Counted from the stretch's first letter, positions 21,795 to 35,297 are shown. The stretch is DNA of 64,000 nt from Alphaproteobacteria bacterium (GCA_028871455.1 JAGWNF010000003.1:186001-250000); one strand, 5' to 3'. Notes: generated from the sequence alone by a model not told the origin. A program made the numbers and translations.

Positions 21795-23459
21795 CTAATA
21801 TCCGAGCGCGCAGCCGTCCTTGCGCGGATCAGAACCGCCGGTAAGCGTGCCGCGCGCGTGATCGATCCGGATCGCCTGCGCACCGCCTAGTGGCTTGCCC
21901 GGTCGCACGATCTTGTGGCCGCGTCGTGCCAGGTCCGCGACGATCTCGTCGCCGATGCCGCGTTCGAGCTGCAATACGCCGCCGATGGCAAAACTGCGCG
22001 GCTCCTCGGCGGCCGCCTGCGGGTCCATGCCGCGATCGAGGATCTGCGACAGGAAATGCGTATGGCCGTTCGCCTGATAGTGGCCGCCCATCACGCCGAA
22101 CGGCATCGTCGCCCGGCCGTCCTTCATCAACATGCCAGGAATGATGGTGTGCAGCGGTCGCTTGCCCGGCGCGATTGCGTTCGGATGGCCTGCCACCGTG
22201 CGGAAGATCTTGCCTCGGCTGTGCAGCAGCACGCCGCTTTCCGGTGCCATGATGCCGGTGCCGAACGTGTCGAAAAGCGAATTGATGAACGAGATGCAAT
22301 TGCGGTCGCGGTCGACGACGCAGAGATAGATCGTGTGCTTGTGCTCGGCGAACTCGAGCGACGCCGGCGTGCCGGCGCGGTCCATGCGGATGGCGGCACG
22401 CGCCGCGCGCGCCCAGTCCTCCGATAGGAGACGCTCGACCGGCACCTTGACCTGGCGCGGATCGCCGAAGACGGTGTCGCGCTCGGCATAGGCCGCCTTC
22501 GCGGTCTCGGCGAGCAAATGGATACGATCAGCCGTCGACAACTTGCCTTCACCGAGCTCGTAGCCGGCGAACACGCGCAGCATCATCAGCGCGGCGAGGC
22601 CCTGGCCGTTGGGCGGGCATTCGAAGACGTCGCAGCCGCGATAATCCGTCGAGATCGCCGTCGTCCATTCGGCGCGCTGCACCGCGAAGTCCTCCAGCGT
22701 GTGCAGGCCGCCGACCGCGTTCAGCTTGCGGACGATGTCTTGCGCGACTGGACCTTCGTAGAATCCCTTGCGTCCATCGTGCGCGATGCGCTTCAGGGTC
22801 GCCGCCAGCGCTGGAAACTTCAGCACGTCGCCGACACCCGGCAGCTTGCCGCCAGGCTTCAATACCTTGACGGCGTCGGCGTCGTGATCGAATTGAGCAT
22901 GGTCGAACGCGAAATCGAATGCGACGCGCGGCGCCAAGCGCACGCCGGTCTCCGCCAGGCGGATCGCAGGCGCGAGCAGCGCGGCCCAATCCTTGCTGCC
23001 GTGCGCGGCGTGCAGCGTGACCCAGGCGTCGACCGCACCCGGCACCGTGACGGCGTGCGGCGAACGCGACGGAATGTCCTTGAAGCCGCGCTCGGCGTAC
23101 CACGACACGACCGCCTTTGCCGGCGCGCCGCCCGAGCCGTTCAATGCCTTCGGCGCGCCGGCGCGCGGCGAATAGAGCACGAAGCAGTCGCCGCCGACGC
23201 CGGTCATCTGCGGCTCGGCGACGCACAGCACCGCCGACGCAGCGATCGCGGCGTCGACCGCATTGCCGCCGCCGCGCAGCACCTCGACCGCGGTCAGTGT
23301 CGCCAGTGGATGGGAGGTCGCCGCCATCGCTTCGCCGGCGATGGCCGGCGAACGCCGCGGCTGATGGAAATCGCGCATGCGGGCGGCATGCTTGGCACCG
23401 CCGCTGGACCGGGGCAAGCGGAAAAGCGACGCCGGATCGAGCGCCTTGTCGCGTGCCAT
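21795..23459 (-). CDS. Gamma-glutamyltransferase family protein
   Basis: The 554-residue protein is a gamma-glutamyltranspeptidase-type Ntn hydrolase, which acts on glutathione and related gamma-glutamyl bonds after cutting itself into two chains. It has AATSHPLATLTAVEVLRGGG, QMTGVGGDCFVLYS, PPNGQGLAALMML and the processing site EHKHTIYLCVVDRDRN, where the Thr near residue 370 is the expected nucleophile; FGVMGGHYQANGH follows. No clear signal peptide is seen, so the protein is probably cytoplasmic, unlike secreted GGT. The ATG at 23459 has GGAAGGAC upstream. Many such proteins are hydrolases of unknown substrate. Confidence 0.9.
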   Translation of the reverse strand: MARDKALDPASLFRLPRSSGGAKHAARMRDFHQPRRSPAIAGEAMAATSHPLATLTAVEVLRGGGNAVDAAIAASAVLCVAEPQMTGVGGDCFVLYSPRAGAPKALNGSGGAPAKAVVSWYAERGFKDIPSRSPHAVTVPGAVDAWVTLHAAHGSKDWAALLAPAIRLAETGVRLAPRVAFDFAFDHAQFDHDADAVKVLKPGGKLPGVGDVLKFPALAATLKRIAHDGRKGFYEGPVAQDIVRKLNAVGGLHTLEDFAVQRAEWTTAISTDYRGCDVFECPPNGQGLAALMMLRVFAGYELGEGKLSTADRIHLLAETAKAAYAERDTVFGDPRQVKVPVERLLSEDWARAARAAIRMDRAGTPASLEFAEHKHTIYLCVVDRDRNCISFINSLFDTFGTGIMAPESGVLLHSRGKIFRTVAGHPNAIAPGKRPLHTIIPGMLMKDGRATMPFGVMGGHYQANGHTHFLSQILDRGMDPQAAAEEPRSFAIGGVLQLERGIGDEIVADLARRGHKIVRPGKPLGGAQAIRIDHARGTLTGGSDPRKDGCALGY

Positions 23460-23580
23460 GTCCTTCCCTAACGTCGCCGTCGTCGGCGTGCTCGCCTATT
23501 TCACACTCGGCTACTTATATATGCACCGCCGTATCCGCCGCCGCGTCGAAGCCAAGACACTCCTCGAACTCGCGCTATGA
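23458..23580 (+). CDS. Possible 40-residue single-pass membrane protein
   Basis: This short frame runs divergently from the gamma-glutamyltransferase gene, sharing two bases with its start codon. It would encode a protein with one hydrophobic segment (VAVVGVLAYFTLGYLYM) followed by a basic tail (HRRIRRRVEAK), a common design for small bacterial membrane proteins. No Shine-Dalgarno is visible before the ATG, which argues against it. I list it because the hydrophobic then basic pattern is unlike a shadow frame of such a GC-rich gene, but the support is weak. Confidence 0.3.
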   Translation: MSFPNVAVVGVLAYFTLGYLYMHRRIRRRVEAKTLLELAL

Positions 23581-23692
23581 CGCCGACTGTGAAAATTCGG
23601 CGGCGTGGCATTGGTGCCAAGCGCGGGCGACGCGTGTGCCGCGCCGCAAGGCAACTGGATGGCGCTGGTGCGCAGCCTGAGCGACTGACGCG

Positions 23693-24379
23693 CTACATCG
23701 CCGGTGCGGTAAGCTTCTTCCAGTCATTGGCGAGCGTCAGCCGCGGCTCGGTCAGCTTCTGCAGCGCCGCAAGATCGAGGCCGTCGGCCATCTCGCGCAC
23801 GACGAGCCCGTCCGGCGTCACGTCGATCACGGCGAAATTGGTGTAGATGCGCTTGACGCAGCCCGGCGCGGTCAGCGGATAGGTGCACACCTTCTTGAGT
23901 CGCGGCTCGCCTTCTTTCGTGATGTGCTCCACTAGCACGCGCACTTCCTTGGCGCCGGCCGCCAGGTCCATCGCGCCACCGACGCCGGGCGTCGCCGTCG
24001 GATCATTGGTGATCCAGTTCGCGAGATCGCCTTTCTCCGAGACCTCGAACGCGCCGAGCAGCGCGATATCGATATGTCCGCCGCGGATCATCAGGAAGGC
24101 GTCGTTGTGGTGGAAGTAGCTGCCGCCCGGCACCAGCGTGACGAGCTGCTTGCCGGCGTTGATCAGGTCGGAATCCTCTTCGCCCTTTTTCGGCGCCGGT
24201 CCGGTGCCGAGCACACCGTTCTCGCTGTGGAACACGATCTCGCGTCCCGGCGGGATGTAGTCGCCGCACAGCGTCGGCAGGCCGATGCCGAGATTGACAT
24301 AGGCACCTTCGGGAAGGTCCTGCGCGGCGCGCCACGCCATCTGACGGCGGGAAAGCGGTTGCATCGTAGTTTCGCTCAT
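23693..24379 (-). CDS. 3-oxoacid / 3-oxoadipate CoA-transferase subunit B
   Basis: The beta subunit of a class I CoA-transferase, 228 residues. It has YVNLGIGLPTLCGDYIPPGR and the catalytic glutamate in FHSENGVLGTGP, followed by GGAMDLAAGAKEVRVLVEH. Such enzymes move CoA from succinyl-CoA to acetoacetate (ScoB) or 3-oxoadipate (PcaJ); sequence memory alone does not separate them. The nearby PHB depolymerase would favour acetoacetate, as 3-hydroxybutyrate released from PHB is oxidised to it. It follows subunit A by 4 bp. Confidence 0.88.
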   Translation of the reverse strand: MSETTMQPLSRRQMAWRAAQDLPEGAYVNLGIGLPTLCGDYIPPGREIVFHSENGVLGTGPAPKKGEEDSDLINAGKQLVTLVPGGSYFHHNDAFLMIRGGHIDIALLGAFEVSEKGDLANWITNDPTATPGVGGAMDLAAGAKEVRVLVEHITKEGEPRLKKVCTYPLTAPGCVKRIYTNFAVIDVTPDGLVVREMADGLDLAALQKLTEPRLTLANDWKKLTAPAM

Positions 24380-24383
24380 CTCG

Positions 24384-25046
24384 TCATCTAACCATGACGA
24401 CGCGGTCGACGAAGATGCCGGGCGTCACGATCGCCTCGGGATCGAGCGACCCGAGATCGACGATCATCTTCACTTGCACGACGGTCATATCGGCCGCGGG
24501 TGCCATCACCGGATTGAAACTCCGCGCCGACTTTCGGTAGACGAGGTTGCCCCAGCGGTCGCTTTTGTACGCGGCGATGAGTGCGACGTCGCCTTTCAGC
24601 GGTTTCTCCAGCACGTAGGTCTTGCCGTCGAGGACGCGCGTCTCCTTGCCCTCCGCCAAGCGCGTGCCGGCGGCGGTCGGCGTGTAGAAACCGCCGATTC
24701 CGGCGCCGGCGGCACGCAGCCGCTCGCTCAGCGTGCCCTGCGGCACTAGTTCGAGCTCGATCCTGCCCGCCTTATAGGCCGCCTCGAACGCGCGCGGATC
24801 CGTGGTGCGCGGATAGGAGCAGATCACCTTGCGCACGCGACCTTCGTTGATCAGCCGCGCGATACCGATTTCGCCGGTGCCGGCGTTGTTGGCGACGATC
24901 GTCAGATCGCGGATGCCGAGGTCGAGCAGCGCCTCGGTCAGTGCGATTGGCTCGCCGACCGCGCCGAAGCCGCCGCACAGCACGGTCGCGCCATTCTTGA
25001 TCCCGGCCACCGCCGCGGCCAGGTCCGGCACGCGCTTGTCAATCAT
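24384..25046 (-). CDS. 3-oxoacid / 3-oxoadipate CoA-transferase subunit A
   Basis: The alpha subunit, 220 residues, starting MIDKRVPDLAAAVAGIKNGA and carrying the glycine-rich CoA loop VLCGGFGAVGEPIALTEAL and the block GIGGFYTPTAAGTRLAEGKE. The start at 25046 is set by family length; the frame is open much further upstream but that part is not protein-like. The ATG overlaps the TGA of the upstream BKACE fragment as ATGA and has only a weak Shine-Dalgarno of its own, so its translation may depend on the fragment being read. Subunit B follows after 4 bp. Confidence 0.88.
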   Translation of the reverse strand: MIDKRVPDLAAAVAGIKNGATVLCGGFGAVGEPIALTEALLDLGIRDLTIVANNAGTGEIGIARLINEGRVRKVICSYPRTTDPRAFEAAYKAGRIELELVPQGTLSERLRAAGAGIGGFYTPTAAGTRLAEGKETRVLDGKTYVLEKPLKGDVALIAAYKSDRWGNLVYRKSARSFNPVMAPAADMTVVQVKMIVDLGSLDPEAIVTPGIFVDRVVMVR

Positions 25047-25171
25047 CCAGAAGCTGACCCGATCGCCTGTGCGGCGACCTCGTCCGGCGTCACCGGCAGA
25101 TGCGGACTCATGGTGGGAGTGTGGATCGACCCCGTCACCGCGCACGTAATGATGACCTTGCCGCGCTTCAT
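25043..25171 (-). pseudogene. N-terminal stump of a BKACE (beta-keto acid cleavage enzyme) gene
   Basis: A strong Shine-Dalgarno (GGGAGGGCG) and ATG open a 42-codon frame. Its first 37 residues (KVIITCAVTGSIHTPTMSPH, then PVTPDEVAAQAI) are the hallmark N-terminus of the BKACE/DUF849 family, zinc enzymes that use acetyl-CoA to cleave beta-keto acids. Full-length members have about 300 residues. After AAQAI the similarity stops, five codons follow, and TGA overlaps the start of the CoA-transferase subunit A gene. An internal deletion appears to have fused the beginning of a BKACE gene to the next gene of the operon. It may now serve as a leader for translational coupling. Confidence 0.75.
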
Positions 25172-25200
25172 CGCCCTCCCGTTTCGACCGCCTGCGGCGG

Positions 25201-26421
25201 TCACCCGTGGGCGAGGATGAACTCCCGCACCTTCGGGTAGATCTCGGTGCGCCACCGCCGACCGTTGAAGACGCCGTAGTGGCCGACCTCGGCCTGCACG
25301 TGATGCACTTTTCGGCTGGCCTTGAGGCCGCTGAGCAGCCCGTGCGCCGCGGCGGTCTGGCCGACGGCGCAAATGTCGTCATTCTCGCCCTCGACGGTCA
25401 AGAGCGCGGTGCGCGTAATTGCCGCCGGCTCGACCGGCTGGCTGCGCCACTCGAACGTGCCGAGCGGCAGCGCGTGGTCCTGGAAGACGCGTTTCACGGT
25501 ATCGATGTAGAAATCGGCCGGCAGATCCATCACCGACATGTACTCGTCGTAGAACTTGCGCGTGGTTGTGGCGCTCTCGCCGTCGCCGCGGACGAGATGA
25601 TTGAACAGGTCGACATGCGCGGTGACATGCCGGTCGAGATTCATCGTCATGAATCCGGCAAGCTGCAGGAAGCCGGGATAGACCCGGCGGAACGCGCCGG
25701 GATAACGCGCCGGCACCGCGGCGATGACGTTCTTCTCGAACCACGACAACGACCGCGTCGTGGCGAGCTTGTTGACCGCCGTCGGATTGACGCGCGTGTC
25801 GATCGGCCCGCCCATTAGCGTCATGGTGCGCGGCTGTGCCGGATCGCCGTCCGCGGCCAGCAGTGCCGCCGCCGCCAGCACCGGCACCGCCGTCTGGCAC
25901 ACCGCGATCACATTGAGATCGCCCGCCAGCTCGCGCATGTGCGAAATCATCAGCGCGATATGATCGTCGAGGTCGAACCGGCCGTAGAGCATCGGCACGT
26001 TGCGCGCATTCTGCCAGTCGGTGACGTAGACGTCGAAATCGGGCAACAGCGTCTCGACGGTGCCGCGCAGCAGCGTCGCAAAATGCCCGGACAGCGGTGC
26101 CACGACGAGAACGCGCGGCTGTACCGCGGCGATTCCCTCCTTGCGGAAATGCAGCAGGGTGCAGAACGGATGGCGCGCGACGACCGCTTCCTCGACCGGC
26201 AGCACGCGTCCGCCGACGGTGACCGTCTTGATGCCGAAAGCCGGTCGCTCGTGCCACATGCCGGCACGGGCCACCATCTCGCAGGCCGCCGCTGCCGTCC
26301 GCATCATCGGATGATGCGCGACCAACGGCCAAGGCTGGCTCAAAACACCTTGGACCGTCTGCGCGAACATGCGAACCGGCGCGAAAGCATCGCGATGCGC
26401 CTGGTAGGTTTCGTAGAGCAT
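25201..26421 (-). CDS. phaZ: Intracellular polyhydroxybutyrate depolymerase
   Basis: This 406-residue enzyme breaks down the carbon-storage polymer PHB inside the cell. The opening MLYETYQAHRDAFAPVRMFA, then VVAPLSGHFATLLRGTVETL, VYVTDWQNARNVPMLYGRFD and the cysteine-type lipase box VIAVCQTAVPVLAA follow the PhaZa1 group of Cupriavidus, where the Cys is the nucleophile. The acid and histidine should lie in TVEGENDDICAVGQ and AEVGHYGVFNGRRW. A GTG six bases upstream could also be the start; I chose the ATG at 26421 on family grounds. The CoA-transferase genes follow on the same strand and could handle the products. Confidence 0.9.
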   Translation of the reverse strand: MLYETYQAHRDAFAPVRMFAQTVQGVLSQPWPLVAHHPMMRTAAAACEMVARAGMWHERPAFGIKTVTVGGRVLPVEEAVVARHPFCTLLHFRKEGIAAVQPRVLVVAPLSGHFATLLRGTVETLLPDFDVYVTDWQNARNVPMLYGRFDLDDHIALMISHMRELAGDLNVIAVCQTAVPVLAAAALLAADGDPAQPRTMTLMGGPIDTRVNPTAVNKLATTRSLSWFEKNVIAAVPARYPGAFRRVYPGFLQLAGFMTMNLDRHVTAHVDLFNHLVRGDGESATTTRKFYDEYMSVMDLPADFYIDTVKRVFQDHALPLGTFEWRSQPVEPAAITRTALLTVEGENDDICAVGQTAAAHGLLSGLKASRKVHHVQAEVGHYGVFNGRRWRTEIYPKVREFILAHG

Positions 26422-26640
26422 CGCCACGGCCCTCCCCCGAGGATTAACTGAACGTAAAGGCCAAGCGTCGGGCGCACGGCCATGCCGGCGAAAAATCGAT
26501 CATGTTCGGTTTAGTTGGCTGCCATCCCAGGGTCAAGCAAACTTACCTAAGCTGCTCACGAATCGGGCAAATTCATGGGTCGTTAACGTCCTGGAACGAT
26601 AGTTAGCAGGTTTACACACCCGTAACGCGAGATCGCTGCT

Positions 26641-29908
<3,268 letters not shown>

Positions 29909-29931
29909 GCGGTCCAGGGAAGCGGCGCACG

Positions 29932-31122
<1,191 letters not shown>

Positions 31123-31159
31123 AGCACCGCCCTCCTAGAATGTGGCACCGCGACTGCAC

Positions 31160-31780
31160 CTAGCCGATCGGACCGGCGACGTGCGCCTTGAATCCGGGTC
31201 GCGGCTGCAGCCGCGCGTACCAACGCGCAAGATTCGGCAGCTCCGGCCGTTCGATCGGATACTGGTACCAGCGATGTACCCAGATGCCGATGCCGATATC
31301 GGCGAGCGTGAATTCGGCGCCCGCCATGTAATCCTGCGCCATCAACTGCTGCTCGACCAACTCCCACAGCGCGATCGCCTCCAACCGGAACTGCGCCAGC
31401 TTGGGAAAATCGCGCTGCGGCTCGGGTGTCCGGTAGTAGCCGCGGAGCAGCCCGGCGAGCGGCGTGTTCAAGCGCGACAGCTGCCAATCCATCCAGCGCT
31501 CGACGTGGGTGCGCGGCCCCGGATCTGTCGGCAGCAGCGCGGCGCCGCCGTAGACCGCACAGAGATAGCGCATGATGGTGTTGGACTCCCAGACAATGAG
31601 GTCGCCGTCCTTCACTGTCGGCACCAGGCCGTTGGGATTCATCGCTCGGTAGGACGGCACATCGTTGCCGCCGAACTTGCCGCCCCAGTCGAGCCGCTCG
31701 TATTCGATACCCAGCTCGGTGCAGACCCACAGCACTTTCTGCACGTTGGATGAAGTCGTGCGTCCCCAGATTGTCAGCAT
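31160..31780 (-). CDS. Glutathione S-transferase family protein
   Basis: The 206-residue cytosolic protein has a thioredoxin-like N-terminal domain (LTIWGRTTSSNVQKVLWVCT, LVPTVKDGDLIVWESNTIMR) with the glutathione gamma-glutamyl site ES in the usual place, and an all-helical C-terminal domain with MDWQLSRLNTP and AGAEFTLADIGIGIWVHRW. The catalytic residue of its class is probably the Ser in RTTSSNVQK. The electrophilic substrate cannot be inferred. It follows the suf operon in the same direction, 33 bp beyond sufT, and may share its transcript. Confidence 0.9.
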   Translation of the reverse strand: MLTIWGRTTSSNVQKVLWVCTELGIEYERLDWGGKFGGNDVPSYRAMNPNGLVPTVKDGDLIVWESNTIMRYLCAVYGGAALLPTDPGPRTHVERWMDWQLSRLNTPLAGLLRGYYRTPEPQRDFPKLAQFRLEAIALWELVEQQLMAQDYMAGAEFTLADIGIGIWVHRWYQYPIERPELPNLARWYARLQPRPGFKAHVAGPIG

Positions 31781-31813
31781 TTCCCCCTCGTGCGTCTGTC
31801 GCGGCCGGCGGCG

Positions 31814-32227
31814 CTAGTCGATCAGTCCGAGCTCCAGCTTGGCTTCCTCGGACATCCGGTCCTTGTCCCAGGGCGGCGTCCAGACCAGCTTCACGCGTGC
31901 GTCCTGCACGCCGGGCACGGCGGAGACTGCGTCGCGCACCTGGCCGGGCAGCGCGCCGGCCACCGGACAGGCGGGCGTCGTCAGCGTCATCTCGACATAG
32001 ACGACGCCATCCTTGTTGACAATCAACTCGTAGATCAGGCCGAGATCGACGAGGTTCACCGGAATCTCAGGATCGCGCACCGTCTTGAGCGCTTCAAGCA
32101 CCTGTTCGCGCAGCGCCGGATTGCCCTCGTCCGGCGCCGGCCGCTCGACGTCCGCCATGTCGGCAAGCTCCTCCGGATCGTCGCGGAGGAACTCGAACGG
32201 ATCGAGGCCGGTGTTCTCGCTGCTCAC
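31814..32227 (-). CDS. sufT: SUF-associated DUF59/MIP18-family protein (SufT)
   Basis: A 137-residue iron-sulfur cluster maturation factor. The N-terminus is acidic (NTGLDPFEFLRDDPEELADM) and the C-terminal 100 residues are the MIP18/DUF59 domain, with TVRDPEIPVNLVDLGLIYEL, the reactive cysteine in MTLTTPACPVAGALPGQV, and VKLVWTPPWDKDRMSEEAK. SufT proteins help place Fe-S clusters into target enzymes. It is the last suf gene, 3 bp after sufU. Confidence 0.92.
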   Translation of the reverse strand: MSSENTGLDPFEFLRDDPEELADMADVERPAPDEGNPALREQVLEALKTVRDPEIPVNLVDLGLIYELIVNKDGVVYVEMTLTTPACPVAGALPGQVRDAVSAVPGVQDARVKLVWTPPWDKDRMSEEAKLELGLID

Positions 32228-32230
32228 CGC

Positions 32231-32698
32231 CTACTCCGTCTTGACCGTAGCGGCGCCGTCGGCACGGTTCTTGAGCGCAGCTTCGAAAGCGTGCCACGCC
32301 AGCGTCGCGCACTTGACCCGCGTCGGATAGGCGCGCACGCCTTCGAGCGGCGCCAGCCGCTCCATGTCCTCCGCCAGCGCCGTCGGCACCACCGGCGCCG
32401 CCTTGCCGGTGACTTCGGCGTGGAAGCCCTTGAAGAGCGCATCGGCCTCGGCGAGCGTCTTGCCCTTCAGCACCTCGGTCATCAGCGACGCCGACGCGGT
32501 CGAGATCGCGCAGCCGCGGCCGTCGAAGCTCACGTCCTTGATCCGGTCGCCGTCCAATTCGAGATAGACGGTCACCCGGTCGCCGCACAGCGGATTATGG
32601 CCGTGCGCGAGGTTGGTCGGATGCACGAGCGCACGGAAATTCCGCGGATGGCGTCCGTGATCGAGAATGATGTCCTGATACAGCTCGCGGGCGTCCAT
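32231..32698 (-). CDS. sufU: Fe-S cluster assembly scaffold / sulfur acceptor SufU
   Basis: The 155-residue SufU-type protein receives sulfur from SufS. Its zinc or cluster residues are in place: PLCGDRVTVYLELDGD, FDGRGCAISTASASLMTEVL and TRVKCATLAWHAF, that is Cys-Gly-Asp plus two further cysteines. I set the start at the ATG at 32698 after TGAGGACC; a GTG nine bases earlier overlaps the sufS stop. As no sufE is visible, SufU is the likely sulfur relay for SufS here. Confidence 0.92.
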   Translation of the reverse strand: MDARELYQDIILDHGRHPRNFRALVHPTNLAHGHNPLCGDRVTVYLELDGDRIKDVSFDGRGCAISTASASLMTEVLKGKTLAEADALFKGFHAEVTGKAAPVVPTALAEDMERLAPLEGVRAYPTRVKCATLAWHAFEAALKNRADGAATVKTE

Positions 32699-32703
32699 GG
32701 TCC

Positions 32704-33996
32704 TCACGCAAACAGCTTCTGCGCCGCCGTCAGCGCGGCGGCGAGCGCGTCGATATCGCGCTCGTCGTTGTAGATGCCGAGCGACGCCCGCGTCGTGCCG
32801 GCGAGGCCGAGCTTGTCCATCAGCGGCTGGGCGCAGTGATGCCCGGCGCGGACGGCAACATGGTGCTGGTCGAGCACCGTCGCGAGATCGTGCGGGTGCA
32901 CGCCCGGCACGTCGACCGAGAGGATGCCGAGCCGTCGTTGACCCGCCGGGACGAGCCGGATGCCCGGCAGCCGCGACAGCTTGTCGACGCCGTAACCGGT
33001 GAGTTCCTCCTCATGGGCGAAGATCGCGTCGCGGCCGAGCGCCTCGATGTAATCGAGCGCCGCGGCGAGGCCGATCGCGCCCGAGATGTCGGGCGTGCCG
33101 GCCTCGAAGCGATGCGGCGGATGCTGGAAAGTCGTCTTCTCGAACGTCACCTGCTCGATCATGTCTCCGCCGCCCTGCCACGGCGGCATCGCCTCGAGAA
33201 TCTCGCGCTTGGCATAGAGCACGCCGATGCCGGTCGGGCCGTAGGTCTTGTGGCCGGAGAAGACGTAGAAATCGCAATCGAGCGCGCGCACGTCGACCGG
33301 CAGCCGCGGCGCCGCCTGGCAACCGTCGACCAGGATCTTGGCGCCGTGCCGATGCGCCAGCCGCGCCATCGCCTCGACCGGCAGCATCGCGCCGGTGGCG
33401 TTGGCGAGCTGCGTCACCGCGACCAGCCTCGTGCGCCTCGACAGCCGCGCCTCGAATTCGGCCATGTCGATGCCGCCCGAGGCGTCGATCGGCGTCACCA
33501 CCAGCTTGAGGCCGGTGCGCTCGCGGATCAGCTGCCAGGGCACGATGTTGGCATGATGCTCGAGCTCGGTGATCAACACCTCGTCGCCGGGCTTGAGGAA
33601 AGTCATGCCCCAGGAATAAGCGACCAGATTGATGCCTTCAGTGGCGCCGCGGACGAAAACGATCTCGTCGCTGCTGGCGGCGTTGAGGAACTTGCGTGCG
33701 GTCTCACGCGCACCTTCGTAGAGATCGGAGGAACGCGCCGACAGGCGATAAACACCGCGATGCACGTTGGCATAGTCGCTGCGGTAGAATTCCGTGACGC
33801 GGTCGATCACCGCCGCCGGCTTCTGCGCCGACGCCGCACTGTCGAGGAACACGAGGCCGGGATTGCGCTCGAAGATCGGAAAGTCGCGCTTGACGCGCGT
33901 CGGATCGAGCCCGTGCCGCGGCCGTTGGATGCGCGCATCGCCGGCGAAAGGCGGCGGATTGTTCGGCAACGGATTGAGCTTGGGCGCGTGGGTCAT
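32704..33996 (-). CDS. sufS: Cysteine desulfurase SufS
   Basis: This 430-residue PLP enzyme takes sulfur from cysteine for cluster assembly. It shows FLDSAASAQKPAAVIDRV, HRGVYRLSARSSDLYEGARE, ELEHHANIVPWQLI, the PLP lysine in YVFSGHKTYGPTGIGVLYAK, and the persulfide-forming Cys in VRAGHHCAQPLMDKLGL. The first 25 residues (PKLNPLPNNPPPF) are a Pro-rich tail seen in alphaproteobacterial SufS. Its ATG overlaps the sufD stop as ATGA. Confidence 0.95.
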   Translation of the reverse strand: MTHAPKLNPLPNNPPPFAGDARIQRPRHGLDPTRVKRDFPIFERNPGLVFLDSAASAQKPAAVIDRVTEFYRSDYANVHRGVYRLSARSSDLYEGARETARKFLNAASSDEIVFVRGATEGINLVAYSWGMTFLKPGDEVLITELEHHANIVPWQLIRERTGLKLVVTPIDASGGIDMAEFEARLSRRTRLVAVTQLANATGAMLPVEAMARLAHRHGAKILVDGCQAAPRLPVDVRALDCDFYVFSGHKTYGPTGIGVLYAKREILEAMPPWQGGGDMIEQVTFEKTTFQHPPHRFEAGTPDISGAIGLAAALDYIEALGRDAIFAHEEELTGYGVDKLSRLPGIRLVPAGQRRLGILSVDVPGVHPHDLATVLDQHHVAVRAGHHCAQPLMDKLGLAGTTRASLGIYNDERDIDALAAALTAAQKLFA

Positions 33997-35297
33997 CGCG
34001 CGATTCCCGCCGCCAGCCAGCGCGCGACGTGCCGGCTGAGATGCGCGCGCAGTACCGCGTCGTCCTCGATCCGCTCGATCACCTCGGTCGCGAAAGCTTC
34101 GATCAGCATGCGCCGCGCCTCGGCGACCGGAATGCCACGGCTTTCGAGATAGAACAGCGCCGCCTCGTCGAGATCGCCGACGGTCGCGCCGTGGCTGCAC
34201 TTGACGTCGTCGGCGAGAATCTCGAGCTCGGGCTTGGTGTCGATCGCCGCGCGACGACTGAGCAGCAGATTCTTGCTGAGCTGGTTGGCGTCTGTCTTCT
34301 GCGCTTGTGGCCGCACGCCGATGGTGCCGAGGAAGACGCCGTGGGCGCGATCGGCGGCGACACTCTTGAAATACTCGCGCGTGGTGCCATGCGGCGCCGC
34401 GTGATCGACCACCGTCGCAATGGTGCCTTCCTGCTCGTCGCGCAGCAGTGTCGCGCCATAGAGGCCGCAGGCTGCGCCTTCGCCGTCGAGCTTCAGGTGA
34501 ATGTCCGTGCGCGCGAGCCGGCCGCCGAGCGACAAGGTGAAATTCTCGTAGCGCGCGTCGCGGCCGAGCTCAATCCGGTTGTGACCGAAATGGATCGCGG
34601 CTTCGTCCTCGTCCTGCAGCTTGACGTGCCGCAGCACGGCGCCGATGCCGATGCCGACGACACCGACCGCATTGGTCCAATAGGCGCCCGCGCCTGCATA
34701 AGTCTCGATCAGCGTCGCCCGGCTGTTCGGTCCGAGCAGAATCAGGTTGCGCAGTTGTGCCGAACGGTTTGCCGCCCGGCCGAGGTGAACGATCTCGATC
34801 GCGCCGTCGAGCGCGATGCCGGGCTCAAGCGCCAGCACGAAGCCGTCGGCGAAGAGTGCCGCGTTGAGCGAGACGAAAGCCTGGCCGCCGAGCACGTCGG
34901 TTTCGCGCAGCGCCGGCTCGAGCAGCTCCGGCCGCTCGTGCAGCGTCTGCGACGTCGACGCGAGCCATGCCCCCTTCGGCAGGGTTCCGATCGCGGACAG
35001 CGCCGGGACGAATGCGCCGTCGACCAGCACGATCCGGTGTGCGGCGTTCGGATAGCGCCACGGCGCGACATCCGCTTCGGTCGCGTCGCCCGCCGCGGCG
35101 GCGGGCGGAAACGAACTTTTCTGCAATGGCCGCAGATCAGTGAAGCGCCACGCCTCCTGTTTGCGCGTCGGCCAGCCGAGCTCGCTGAAGCGGCGGATCG
35201 CGCCGTCGCGACGCTGCACCAGCCACGACGGTTCGGGCACCGGCGGCCGCGCCTTGAAAGCCTCGACATAAGGCTGGATCTCGGCGAGCGCGCTCAC
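33993..35297 (-). CDS. sufD: Fe-S cluster assembly protein SufD
   Basis: SufD, 434 residues, forms the SufBC2D scaffold complex. It has the beta-helix core and the family signature near the C-terminus: AIDTKPELEILADDVKCSHG, ATVGDLDEAALFYLESRGIP and ARRMLIEAFATEVIERI. The N-terminal part contains RKQEAWRFTDLRPLQ, which is typical of SufD. It overlaps both neighbours by ATGA junctions, consistent with stoichiometric synthesis of B, C and D. Confidence 0.95.
   Translation of the reverse strand: MSALAEIQPYVEAFKARPPVPEPSWLVQRRDGAIRRFSELGWPTRKQEAWRFTDLRPLQKSSFPPAAAAGDATEADVAPWRYPNAAHRIVLVDGAFVPALSAIGTLPKGAWLASTSQTLHERPELLEPALRETDVLGGQAFVSLNAALFADGFVLALEPGIALDGAIEIVHLGRAANRSAQLRNLILLGPNSRATLIETYAGAGAYWTNAVGVVGIGIGAVLRHVKLQDEDEAAIHFGHNRIELGRDARYENFTLSLGGRLARTDIHLKLDGEGAACGLYGATLLRDEQEGTIATVVDHAAPHGTTREYFKSVAADRAHGVFLGTIGVRPQAQKTDANQLSKNLLLSRRAAIDTKPELEILADDVKCSHGATVGDLDEAALFYLESRGIPVAEARRMLIEAFATEVIERIEDDAVLRAHLSRHVARWLAAGIAR

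Noticed and set aside
19049-21844. 931-codon open frame on the plus strand
   Set aside because: Antisense to the fused oxidoreductase gene; Arg/His/Gln-rich composition without domains. The oxidoreductase frame has clear motifs.
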